Origin: DASPJR01 sp035628505
GTDB taxonomy: Bacteria > Planctomycetota > SZUA-567 > H5-PLA8
DNA: 23,715 bases
Direction: 5' to 3'
Assembly: GCA_035628505.1 (NCBI GenBank)
Contig: DASPJR010000058.1
Span: forward strand, 1-23,715
The first letter of the stretch is position 1, and each line of letters opens with the position of its first letter. Shown in pieces: positions 15,322 through 22,746 of the stretch. The notes under the pieces were generated by a model. That model was not told where the DNA came from. It saw only the letters and a list, made by a program, of their open reading frames with translations, and searched no databases. Made by a program: the position numbers and the translations under genes.

Positions 15322-15354
15322 TCTTTCTCACGCAAAGACGCCAAGGCGCCAGGG
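15322..15354. repeat. ACGCAAAGACGCCAAGGCGCCA word-type intergenic repeat
   Basis: The 48-bp gap between the nucleotidyltransferase and SPFH genes holds TTTCTCACGCAAAGACG continuing CCAAGGCGCCAGGG. This is a low-complexity run of ACGCAAAG / ACGCCAAG / GCGCCAGG octamer-like words. A similar word (CGCAAAGCCGCGAAGAA) occurs near 3385-3401. It looks like a short dispersed intergenic repeat; that it is multi-copy in the genome is an inference. Confidence 0.4.
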
Positions 15355-15355
15355 A

Positions 15356-15976
15356 TCAGGTTGGTTCATTCCCCGCAGCCTGCAGGGCCTTCCAGAGTTC
15401 CATGTACTTTTCCCGAACGTAGGGGTTGAGCTTTTCAGCAAAAGCCGCGTCGAGTTTTAGAATGCGGATCAGATCGGTTGCGTCTCCAAGATCCTTGCTT
15501 CGCAAAACATTCGACATTCCAGACGCCAGCTTCAGCTCCATCAATTTCGAAAGCTCGATGTATTTTTTTCCATCTATATCGATGGCGCACGTAGCTGGAT
15601 CCGGAAAGGATACCGGTTTAGGCTTGCCGTCTCCCGGAAATCCACCAGTTATCAGGAATTCAATGGGCGTGTTGTTCTCAACATCCTTCAGATTCTTGCT
15701 TCCGGCAAAAGGCGCCACGTAACCGAGCCCTTCAAGCTTTTCCTTTATGGTCGCGTGCGATTCGCGAGTAACCAGGATATCCACGTCTTCGGTCGTGCGG
15801 AAATAACCGTGAGCGACGAGTGCCATTCCTCCAACGATCGCGTACGGCACATTCAGTTGATTTAAGCGGTCACTGATTTTCTGCAGCGCCGCATGAACCC
15901 GTCCTTCTTTCATAAAAAATCGGCTCGCCTCCCGGATCGCCTCATCGCCACGTACTCGTTCGATTAAAGTTCCCAT
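15356..15976 (-). CDS. Nucleotidyltransferase-fold protein
   Basis: This 206-residue protein has the nucleotidyltransferase signature: G49-G50-M followed, 13 residues later, by D64-V-D66 (YAIVGGMALVAHGYF, then RTTEDVDILV). This is the GG...DxD arrangement of the polymerase-beta superfamily. The middle carries a third acidic strand in AIDIDGKKYIEL and helices with LSKLMELKLASGMSNVLRSK, typical of AbiEii/MNT-like stand-alone members whose targets are poorly known. No AbiEi, HEPN or other recognised partner adjoins it, so a toxin-antitoxin or abortive infection role is only speculative. Upstream GGAG is about ten bases from the ATG. The gene has visibly lower GC than most neighbours and may be acquired. 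Function is unassigned. Confidence 0.72.
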   Translation of the reverse strand: MGTLIERVRGDEAIREASRFFMKEGRVHAALQKISDRLNQLNVPYAIVGGMALVAHGYFRTTEDVDILVTRESHATIKEKLEGLGYVAPFAGSKNLKDVENNTPIEFLITGGFPGDGKPKPVSFPDPATCAIDIDGKKYIELSKLMELKLASGMSNVLRSKDLGDATDLIRILKLDAAFAEKLNPYVREKYMELWKALQAAGNEPT

Positions 15977-16030
15977 ATTCTTCGCGTCTCCGGGTATCAG
16001 TCTACCCTACCCGTCGTTCAATCCAATCTC

Positions 16031-16516
16031 CTACTTCCCCGCGAAAGCGCCGCGTTCACAGCCTGAAACGAAATGCTCGGCTTCGCGCTTGAGATCTTCC
16101 CATTCCTTGCGGATGCGCTTGGCCTCGGTGAGGTCCACCACGCCGCCATTGTCGATGGCAGTCGAGACCTCATTGAGCAGTTCAGAAAACGATTTCACCA
16201 TGGTTTGCGTGTGGCGGAAGACGTCGCGGTCCACTTCCTCCAGCGGCACTTTGCGCGAATTCTCAACAAAGTATCCGCCGGCTCGCTCACAAAGCCAGAT
16301 GATCAGCCGCCGGTCGCGCGTAAGTCTGTAAAGTTCCAGGATGCGATCCAATGGGTTGCGCGCGCCGCTTTTTTCGTCGAGCTCGCTGGCAGGGCACTCC
16401 TGGCACCACTTGTACACAAGCGACTCGGACACTCCCAGTTCCGCCGCAACGGCTTTGACTCCGATTTCGGAAATCGACGTCTTCAGAACCTCGTGGGATT
16501 CCATGGCAGAATTCAA
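16031..16516 (-). CDS. Phage CII-like helix-turn-helix regulator
   Basis: This small protein has 161 residues from TTG 16516, or 157 from ATG 16504. AAGGAG sits three bases before the TTG and 15 before the ATG, so neither start has ideal spacing. The N-terminus is a helix-turn-helix (SISEIGVKAVAAELGVSESL with VYKW), followed by SGARNPLDRILELYRLTRD and an alpha-helical C-terminus (EAKRIRKEWEDLKREAEHFV). It resembles DNA-binding proteins annotated as phage regulatory CII family, found in soil Verrucomicrobiota and Acidobacteriota. It is probably a tetrameric transcription regulator in the cytoplasm. A 9-bp-arm palindrome (one mismatch) lies over the putative -10 box just upstream, which suggests autoregulation. 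No phage genes adjoin it. Confidence 0.7.
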   Translation of the reverse strand: MNSAMESHEVLKTSISEIGVKAVAAELGVSESLVYKWCQECPASELDEKSGARNPLDRILELYRLTRDRRLIIWLCERAGGYFVENSRKVPLEEVDRDVFRHTQTMVKSFSELLNEVSTAIDNGGVVDLTEAKRIRKEWEDLKREAEHFVSGCERGAFAGK

Positions 16517-16527
16517 TCACTCCTTAT

Positions 16528-16555
16528 AGAGACAGTCCATTATAAAACGGTCTCT
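16528..16555 (-). promoter_or_regulatory. Palindrome over -10 box, candidate autoregulatory operator
   Basis: AGAGACAGT (16528-16536) and ACGGTCTCT (16547-16555) are inverted with one mismatch and a ten-base centre. On the minus strand the centre contains TATAAT (16544-16539), a consensus -10 box that would start transcription about 16 bases before the HTH gene. No clear -35 was found. A repressor bound here would block the promoter. Confidence 0.5.
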
Positions 16556-16608
16556 CCTTTATAACGCATTTTCGCGTGATGCGCATCTTTGGTGCAGTGC
16601 GATTCTTT

Positions 16609-17877
16609 TTAGACTAGAGCGTCGTTTAATTCAGGCAGGTTCAGGTCGAGTGAGACACTGTCGGCCGGGAGAATATCGCGCCAGTGCGCCACCAGCTCGC
16701 GGTAGGCCTCGCCCACGGGCCGGATCTGGCGATCGAGGTCTACCAGCCCCAGCGGATTGACGTTGCCGTTGTTCTCGCGCAGCGCTGTATCCCAATCCAC
16801 CTGGTCGGTGAGGCTGTACCAGGTGAAGCCAATGATGGGCACGCCGTCGAGCTTCAGGCGCAGCATATTCGACCACTGTTTGGCCAGCCAGCGGGGAGCG
16901 TGATCGGCATCGGCGAAGTTCGTCTCTGTGTGCATCACGGGCAGGTGGTAGCGTTCGAAGTACTGCTTGGTGATGACGTAATACCCGAATGTTTCCCCGG
17001 CAGGCTCGAGTGAACCTGCTGCCGAAACCAGATGCTCATTGGTCACGTAGTAATCGTTTCCCATGATGCAGTGAGGCTTCACCGGTGGGCCGTGTTCGGC
17101 GAACCACTCATACTCTTTGCGGGTCAGGCCATGGTCGGTCAGATACATGAACATCGATGCATGCATGTCATAGCCGTAACAGAGGTCCAGCGAGAGAAAG
17201 CGCTTCTGATTGAACCGGTGGGCGATTTCTACGGCGTCTGGATCGCGCGCGTGAAAGTACTCGGTGGATTCGCTCTGGATGAAAAGCGCTGTCGGGCGGA
17301 CATGTAAAATCGCCTCGGCAGCCATCGTGTGCGCCTTGGCAAGATTCTTCAGCGCGCGTACGAAAGCCTCGTCGGACTTGAGCCGCTCGTTCCACCAGCC
17401 CAGTTCTGCCGAAAAACGCGCAGCGATAAAGATTTCGTTCACGGGCGTATAGTACCGCACCCACGGGAATCGCTTGGCGAACGCAGCGGCATATTCAGCA
17501 AAATAATGCGGCCAATCTTCATTCTGAAAATCGCCAATCCAATCGGGGACACCAAAATGGCAGAGATCAACAATCGGAGTGATGTTGCGCCGCCTGAGTT
17601 CATTGAAGGTGTCGTCCGCGAACGACCAGTTATAGCGTCCCGGACCAAGGTGTGTGCTGAAGAGTGGAGGCCCATAGCGCAGATACTCAATCCCGAGTTC
17701 ATTCACGAGGGCGAAGTCCTCGCGCCATCGCCGGTAATGCCCGGTCTTTTCCATTTCGTCCATGCGGTGTTTCCGGCCATCGGGGAGCTTGATTACCGGG
17801 CAACTGCATTCAATGCCGGTGGCAAAAATAAAACGCTGTGCGCTCGCATTCCGTCTGGGCCGCAGCATTGTTTGCAC
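16609..17877 (-). CDS. GH1-like (clan GH-A) glycoside hydrolase
   Basis: This is a 422-residue protein from GTG 17877, chosen because GGAGG lies seven bases upstream; an in-frame ATG at 17868 is too far from it. The fold is a TIM barrel like family 1 beta-glycosidases. The putative acid/base is E148 in RYYTPVNEIF, replacing the usual TxNEP, and the putative nucleophile is E318 in PVMHTETN, replacing TENG. The C-terminal block GFTWYSLTDQVDWDTALREN and GLVDLDRQIRPVGEAYREL is strongly GH1-like. No signal peptide is seen, suggesting cytoplasmic hydrolysis of imported oligosaccharides or glycosides. The changed residues around both glutamates mark a divergent subgroup, so the substrate is unknown. 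It could also be assigned to a related GH-A family. Confidence 0.82.
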   Translation of the reverse strand: MQTMLRPRRNASAQRFIFATGIECSCPVIKLPDGRKHRMDEMEKTGHYRRWREDFALVNELGIEYLRYGPPLFSTHLGPGRYNWSFADDTFNELRRRNITPIVDLCHFGVPDWIGDFQNEDWPHYFAEYAAAFAKRFPWVRYYTPVNEIFIAARFSAELGWWNERLKSDEAFVRALKNLAKAHTMAAEAILHVRPTALFIQSESTEYFHARDPDAVEIAHRFNQKRFLSLDLCYGYDMHASMFMYLTDHGLTRKEYEWFAEHGPPVKPHCIMGNDYYVTNEHLVSAAGSLEPAGETFGYYVITKQYFERYHLPVMHTETNFADADHAPRWLAKQWSNMLRLKLDGVPIIGFTWYSLTDQVDWDTALRENNGNVNPLGLVDLDRQIRPVGEAYRELVAHWRDILPADSVSLDLNLPELNDALV

Positions 17878-17918
17878 CAGTCAGCCTCCTCATGTGCCTG
17901 AACAGCCCCGAACGACGC

Positions 17919-18296
17919 TTAACGGTACTCGTACCAGCGCACAATCCTCCGCCGCACGCGCGGCCGCTCGTAGCTTGTGTAGTAGCGACGTTCGAGCGGT
18001 GCGCTGTACACGTTGTAAGTAACAGAGCGGTTGCTGTAGGGCCGGAAGGTAATCGAATCCACCTCGATCACGCCTCCTGGCCTTCGGACGCCGTTGACGA
18101 CAACCCGTTCGCGGTCGTATCTCTCGCCTGCCCAGTACAGGCGCCTGCTGCCGCCATAATCCAGGAGGTAATCGCCGAAGCGCGTGCGCAGCGTGGCGCG
18201 GGGGGCATTTTTGTCATTGCGCAGTGTGCCATGGAATTCAGCCGCAGAAGCTGAGACAGCCAGGAACAGCAACACGGGAGCTATGAAAGATTTCAT
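17919..18296 (-). CDS. Small secreted basic hypothetical protein
   Basis: This is a 125-residue protein from ATG 18296, where GGAGGAG lies seven bases upstream; an upstream in-frame start at 18350 would place the signal peptide internally and is rejected. A clear Sec signal peptide (MKSFIAPVLLFLAVSASA, cleavage before AEF) is followed by a beta-rich domain (FRPYSNRSVTYNVYSAPLE). The C-terminal tail is very rich in Arg and Tyr (ERRYYTSYERPRVRRRIVRW). No family was recognised. The charged, aromatic tail might bind nucleic acid, peptidoglycan or anionic polysaccharide in the envelope; this is speculative. It is the first gene of the minus-strand block and lies 41 bp upstream of the GH1-like gene. 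Confidence 0.7.
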   Translation of the reverse strand: MKSFIAPVLLFLAVSASAAEFHGTLRNDKNAPRATLRTRFGDYLLDYGGSRRLYWAGERYDRERVVVNGVRRPGGVIEVDSITFRPYSNRSVTYNVYSAPLERRYYTSYERPRVRRRIVRWYEYR

Positions 18297-18498
18297 AACT
18301 ATTCTCCTCCGGTACACGGGAGTGATGTGCGCAAAACGCGGGCACGTCACAGTTTTCAGTTAGATGATCTTGAGGCGGATTTACACTGGAGAATAAAGCA
18401 TAAAAAAAGGTGCATGAATCGCCGGGATTTACTCAGCAATGTGTCTAGTTAGCGGTTTACATAAGCAAGCACAAGGATGTGGGGGCAGGCATTTCGAC

Positions 18499-20940
18499 AT
18501 GGGGCCGCAGCGATTTCTAGCCGGACGTATGTCATGCACATGTGCAGCGGCACTAGCCGCTATCGCCATAAGCATTCTCGCGCCGCAGGCATTCGCCAGT
18601 GACGCGGACTTTAAAAAAGTCGGCTACCCATTCATTCAGAAACATTGCATTGAATGTCACGGCGAGAAGAAGCAGGAGTCTGACCTTACCCTGCAGGGAT
18701 TCAAAGACGAAGCCGCGATCCTGAAGGGCCGCAAGCTCTGGCACCGCGCCCTCAAGATGATCGTTAATGGCGAGATGCCGCCGGAAAAGCAGCCCCGCCC
18801 GACTCTGGACGAGATCGAAGCGTTCAAGCGCTCCGTCGGCGCCATCTTCGAAAAAGCTGATCGCAATGCCAAGCCTGATCCTGGCCGCATCGCCATGCGC
18901 CGGCTCAACCGCGCGGAATACAACAACACCGTTCGCGATCTGCTCGGAATCGATTACAACGCCGCCGAAGATTTTCCAAACGATGAGACCGGGCACGGAT
19001 TCGACAACATCAGCGACGTCCAGTGGCTCTCGTCGGTCCTGATGGAACGCTACATGGCGGCGGCTGAATCGGTTGCGGCCCGTGCGATCGTGGTTGATCC
19101 CGCCAAGCCGTCCGTTCGCTGGCAGGGCGCCAAGCACATGGAGCCGGCGGGCGAAGGTGTTCCGAAAGACAAGTTCCGGCCCATCTCTGGCGAAAAACCC
19201 AACGAGCCCATCTTTTCAGGACCGTTGCATACGCCGCATCAGGTTCCGGCAGATGGCGAATACATCCTGCGGGCGCGCGTCTTCGCCAAGCCCGAGGGAG
19301 ATCAGCCCGTGCAGGTCGCTCTGCTCGCCTGCGGAAAAGAAATCGCGAAGCCCGCGACGGATGCGGAAGCGGCGAAAATCTTCGGCGCAGCGGCCGCGTC
19401 GCTTCGTCCCTTCCAGATTCTGAAGACATTCACCATCAAGGGGCGCGACGAGAAAACGGCTGAAACGATCGACGTCAAAATTCCGCCGGACACCCGCCTG
19501 CAGCGCGTCGCTATCGCACTGCTTAAGCCTGACGAAGGCAAGCCGGTGCCGAAGCTGTTTGTCGAATACACCAATCTGGAAGGCCCGCTGGATACCCGGC
19601 CGGCGTACCAGCGCAAGAATCTCGATTGTCCGCCCGGCAAGCCCAAAGATATCCACACACGCGAAATACTGAAAACGCTTGCCAGCCGAGCCTATCGCAG
19701 GCCCGCGACGACTGAAGAAGTCGAGCGCCTGGCCAAGGTTGTCGAAGCCGCTGAAGCACGCGGCGAAAAGTGGGAAGCCGGGATGCAGCAGGCAGTGCAG
19801 GCGGTGCTGATCTCCCCGAAGTTCCTCTTCCGGCCTGAATTCGAGGGCCTTTCGAAGGACCCGCGCCCGATCGACGATTATGAGATGGCCTCCCGCATGT
19901 CGTATTTCCTCTGGAGCAGCATGCCGGACGATGAGCTCCTGGCGCTGGCCGGCAAGAATGAGCTCACCAAAAACATTGATGCACAGGTTCGGCGCATGCT
20001 CAAAGACCCCAAGGCGGACGCGCTGGTCGACAACTTTGCCATGCAGTGGCTGCAGCTGCGCCGCTTAAGCATCATTGCGCCCGACCCGAAGCTCTTTCCG
20101 AACTTCAACCTGCGCCTGAAGAATTCGATGCTGAAGGAGACCGAGCTCTTCATTGAACACATCATCAAGGAAGACCGCAGCATCCTGGATTTCATCGACT
20201 CGGACTACACGTTCCTGAACGAGGCGCTTGCGAATCACTACGGCATCGCGGACACGAACGGCAACCGCATGGGTCGCAAGCCGCTGAAACCGAAGGGTGA
20301 ACCGATCAAAGGGCACCAGTTCCGCAAGGTCTCAATACAGGATGGCGAGCGCGGCGGTTTGCTGACGCAGGCCAGCCTGCTGACCGTCACATCCAATCCG
20401 ACTCGTACCTCGCCGGTTAAACGTGGTAAGTGGGTGCTGGAGCAGCTCTTAGGCACGCCGCCTCCCCCGCCGCCACCAAACGTTCCGGAGCTCGAAGAGG
20501 AAAAGGGCAAAGTCGCCCACGGCACGCTGCGCCAGCGCCTGGAACAGCATCGCGCCAAGGTGGAATGCGCCAGTTGCCATGCGCGTATGGATCCCATCGG
20601 CTTCGCGTTCGAGAACTTCGATGCTATCGGCGCCTACCGCTGGAAAGACGGTAAAGCTGACATCGACCCCTCGGGAGTTCTTCCCAACGGCAGAGCGTTC
20701 AAGGGCTATGCCGACCTGAAGGGTATTCTTAAAGAGCGCAAGGAGCAGTTTGCGCGGTGTATTACTGAAAAGATGTTGACCTACGCACTGGGTCGCGGGT
20801 TGGAACCTTATGACATCCGTACCGTTGACCGCATTGTGGCTGCACTTGCGCAGAACGAGTACAAGTTTTCGACACTGCCGATCGAGATCGTAAAAAGCGA
20901 GCCCTTCCGGCTGCGGCGAGGCAAGGAGGAAGCCAAATGA
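18499..20940 (+). CDS. DUF1592-type planctomycete cytochrome c protein
   Basis: This is an 813-residue exported protein from ATG 18499. The frame opens at ATG 18439, but the downstream start gives a proper signal peptide (Arg-containing N-region, then AAALAAIAISILAPQAFA). Domains in order: a PSCyt1 cytochrome with heme motif CIECH (18646-18660), DUF1587 (MRRLNRAEYNNTVRDLLGID), a beta-rich carbohydrate-binding-like segment, DUF1595 (LASRAYRRPATTEEVERLA), DUF1592 (SRMSYFLWSSMPDDELLALA), DUF1588 with the LLGTPPPPPPPNVPELEE hinge and a second CASCH motif (20566-20580), and C-terminal DUF1585. Two CxxCH motifs imply up to two covalent c-type hemes. The protein acts outside the cytoplasm with the DUF1552 partner, whose ATG overlaps its TGA. 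The function is unestablished; oxidative breakdown of complex polymers has been suggested for such pairs. Confidence 0.9.
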   Translation: MGPQRFLAGRMSCTCAAALAAIAISILAPQAFASDADFKKVGYPFIQKHCIECHGEKKQESDLTLQGFKDEAAILKGRKLWHRALKMIVNGEMPPEKQPRPTLDEIEAFKRSVGAIFEKADRNAKPDPGRIAMRRLNRAEYNNTVRDLLGIDYNAAEDFPNDETGHGFDNISDVQWLSSVLMERYMAAAESVAARAIVVDPAKPSVRWQGAKHMEPAGEGVPKDKFRPISGEKPNEPIFSGPLHTPHQVPADGEYILRARVFAKPEGDQPVQVALLACGKEIAKPATDAEAAKIFGAAAASLRPFQILKTFTIKGRDEKTAETIDVKIPPDTRLQRVAIALLKPDEGKPVPKLFVEYTNLEGPLDTRPAYQRKNLDCPPGKPKDIHTREILKTLASRAYRRPATTEEVERLAKVVEAAEARGEKWEAGMQQAVQAVLISPKFLFRPEFEGLSKDPRPIDDYEMASRMSYFLWSSMPDDELLALAGKNELTKNIDAQVRRMLKDPKADALVDNFAMQWLQLRRLSIIAPDPKLFPNFNLRLKNSMLKETELFIEHIIKEDRSILDFIDSDYTFLNEALANHYGIADTNGNRMGRKPLKPKGEPIKGHQFRKVSIQDGERGGLLTQASLLTVTSNPTRTSPVKRGKWVLEQLLGTPPPPPPPNVPELEEEKGKVAHGTLRQRLEQHRAKVECASCHARMDPIGFAFENFDAIGAYRWKDGKADIDPSGVLPNGRAFKGYADLKGILKERKEQFARCITEKMLTYALGRGLEPYDIRTVDRIVAALAQNEYKFSTLPIEIVKSEPFRLRRGKEEAK

Positions 20941-22277
20941 GTTCCCACTCCATTTCCCGGCGTTCACTGTTGCGTGGCATGGGTGTGGCCGTTGCGCTGC
21001 CCTGGCTTGAAATCATGGGCCCCGCCAATTGCTGGGCCGGCGAAATTTCCAAAGCCAAGGCCGCGCCGAATCGTATGGCCTTCCTCTACGTTCCCAACGG
21101 CAAGAACATGGTCGACTGGACGCCCAAGACGCAGGGTGAAAACTTCGAGCTGCCCGATATCCTCAAGCCGCTGGCCGAGCTGAAAGGCGACTTCTCGATT
21201 CTCACCGGCCTGGCTGCCGACAAGGCCCGCGCGAACGGCGACGGCGGCGGCGATCACGCCCGCGCCATGGCCGCATTCCTGACGGGAGCTCAGCCACGCA
21301 AGACCGACGGCACCGATATCCGCCTGGGCATCAGCGTCGACCAGGTCGCTGCCGCACGTCTGGCCGACCAGACGCGCCTGCCATCGCTGGAGATCGGCTG
21401 CGAGCAGTCGGCGATGGCCGGCAACTGCGACAGCGGCTACAGCTGCGTCTACTCGTCAACGATGTCCTGGAAATCCGCGACGCAGCCGCTGCCCAAAGAA
21501 ATCAATCCCAAGCTCGTCTTTGACCGCCTGTTCGCCGGCGGAAACGAATCCGATCGCCTCAAGTGCCAGGAGCGCCGCAAGAGCATCCTCGACGTGGTGC
21601 GCGCGGACGTGAAGGACTTGAATGGCCGGCTCGGCGCAAATGACCGGCGCAAGCTGGACGAATACACGACGTCAATCCGCGACATCGAACTGCGCATTGA
21701 ACGCGCCGCCAAGCTGCCGCCGGTGAAGACGCCCGACTACGCCAAGCCCAATGGCATTCCCGATAAGTACGAAGAACATATCCGCCTGATGTGCGACCTG
21801 ATGGTGCTGGCGTTCCAGACGGATTCCACGCGCATCTGCACGTTCGTGCTGGCCAACGAAGGCAGCAACAAGCCTTATCCGTTCATCAATGTTTCAGAAG
21901 GCCATCACGACCTGTCGCATCACGGCAACGACGAAGCGAAGAAGCAGAAGATCAAGCAGATCAATATTTTCCACACCACGCAGCTGGCGTACCTGCTCAA
22001 GAAGATGAAGTCCATCCCGGAAGGCGACGGCACGCTGCTGGACCACTGCATGATCGCCTACGGCAGCGGAAACTCTGACGGCAACGCGCACAACCACGAC
22101 GACCTGCCGGTGCTGGTAGCTGGAAAAGGCTGCGGCACGATCAAGCAGGGCCGCCACATCGTCTACCCGAAGGACACGCCGCTGAACAACCTGTGGGTCT
22201 CGATGCTCGACCGTATGAAGCTCGAGGTGACTCAGATCGGCGACAGCACAGGCGCGCTGCCCGGCCTGGCGGGCTGA
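20937..22277 (+). CDS. Tat-exported DUF1552 protein
   Basis: This 446-residue protein begins within the stop of the DUF1592 gene (ATGA overlap), with AAGGAGG seven bases before the ATG, so the two are translationally coupled. A twin-arginine signal (ISRRSLLRG, R8-R9) with a hydrophobic stretch predicts folded export. The body matches DUF1552: FLYVPNGKNMVDWTPKTQGE near the start, LKGDFSILTGL, a His/Asp-rich metal-like patch (DGGGDHARAMAAFLTG), CVYSSTMSW, and a C-terminal HNHDDLPVLVAGKG. The His and Asp clusters resemble the alkaline-phosphatase/sulfatase superfamily layout, but this is inferred. It is always found next to DUF1592 or DUF1501-type partners in Planctomycetota, Verrucomicrobiota and Myxococcota. 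It is likely the Tat-exported half of a cytochrome-linked extracytoplasmic complex. Confidence 0.9.
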   Translation: MSSHSISRRSLLRGMGVAVALPWLEIMGPANCWAGEISKAKAAPNRMAFLYVPNGKNMVDWTPKTQGENFELPDILKPLAELKGDFSILTGLAADKARANGDGGGDHARAMAAFLTGAQPRKTDGTDIRLGISVDQVAAARLADQTRLPSLEIGCEQSAMAGNCDSGYSCVYSSTMSWKSATQPLPKEINPKLVFDRLFAGGNESDRLKCQERRKSILDVVRADVKDLNGRLGANDRRKLDEYTTSIRDIELRIERAAKLPPVKTPDYAKPNGIPDKYEEHIRLMCDLMVLAFQTDSTRICTFVLANEGSNKPYPFINVSEGHHDLSHHGNDEAKKQKIKQINIFHTTQLAYLLKKMKSIPEGDGTLLDHCMIAYGSGNSDGNAHNHDDLPVLVAGKGCGTIKQGRHIVYPKDTPLNNLWVSMLDRMKLEVTQIGDSTGALPGLAG

Positions 22278-22480
22278 AGCCAGGTCTTAGCCTGTCCCCT
22301 CATCTATAAGAGATGCTTAGCGCTCGCGATTTGTCGGGACTTTTTGCAAGATTTTTTTCTGCACGGTGCGCGCACCTCGAGCCCGCTTCGCCGGTTCTCC
22401 CCCTCATCCATACTGAGACGATTTGCCTGTGGCATTAGCGACTCAGATTTTTGAATATTCTTTCAGTCACTGCAAGCCCA
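22278..22480. other. Non-coding stretch after DUF1552
   Basis: This is the first part of a 463-bp gap without a gene. No convincing intrinsic terminator was found. A T-rich run (ATTTTTTTCT, 22351-22360) and a perfect 12-bp palindrome GGTGCGCGCACC (22365-22376) are the only structure seen. Confidence 0.5.
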
Positions 22481-22529
22481 ACGGCGCACACGGGTTGTGC
22501 GCCCGTGATTTGCCCCGTCAGGGGCAATC
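22481..22529. repeat. Two tandem REP-like hairpins
   Basis: GGCGCACA (22483-22490), loop CGGGT, TGTGCGCC (22496-22503) is a perfect 8-bp hairpin. Directly after it, TTGCCCC (22510-22516), loop GTCA, GGGGCAA (22521-22527) is a perfect 7-bp hairpin, extendable with one bulge. Paired GC-rich palindromes next to a transposase remnant resemble REP/BIME elements mobilised by RAYT transposases. Confidence 0.7.
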
Positions 22530-22548
22530 TATAGAAGCTCAGGGTGGA

Positions 22549-22718
22549 GCCCGGGTGGCCATGATAGCCGGTTTAGTGAGCGACCCATGTGATTGGCTGT
22601 GGAGCAGTGCGGCTTTTTTTTAAAAGGCAAGCAGTCCACCGTGCGTCTCGTGCCAATGGATGGTCCAATCGTATTTGAAAGATTGCATTCGCGGGCGAGA
22701 CCTCCTGTGAAACGTTGA
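22549..22718 (+). pseudogene. 3' remnant of a RAYT / IS200-like (Y1) transposase
   Basis: From ~22555 the frame reads VAMIAGLVSDPCDWLWSSAA, matching the C-terminal signature of REP-associated tyrosine transposases (NPVxAGLVxxPxDWxWSSA). It then meets a TAA at 22621 after a run of eight T residues. In the -1 frame after the T-run the protein continues FLKGKQSTVRLVPMDGPIVF to a TGA at 22716, a plausible natural C-terminus for this family. This indicates a one-base loss in the homopolymer. The N-terminal two thirds, including the HUH and tyrosine motifs, are absent, so this is a decayed fragment. REP-like hairpins sit immediately upstream. Confidence 0.65.
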
Positions 22719-22746
22719 AATCGTGCAACGCTTGCCGTAGGTGGAA

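Noticed and set aside
15356..15976. Nucleotidyltransferase as part of a CBASS or AbiE system
   Set aside because: No effector, AbiEi or Cap2/Cap3-like neighbour is present; only the superfamily motif is visible.
22423..22623. A 66-codon plus-strand frame as an intact small gene
   Set aside because: Only its last ~20 codons resemble a protein family (the RAYT C-terminus). The first part reads through REP-like hairpins, so it is a chance fusion with a transposase remnant.
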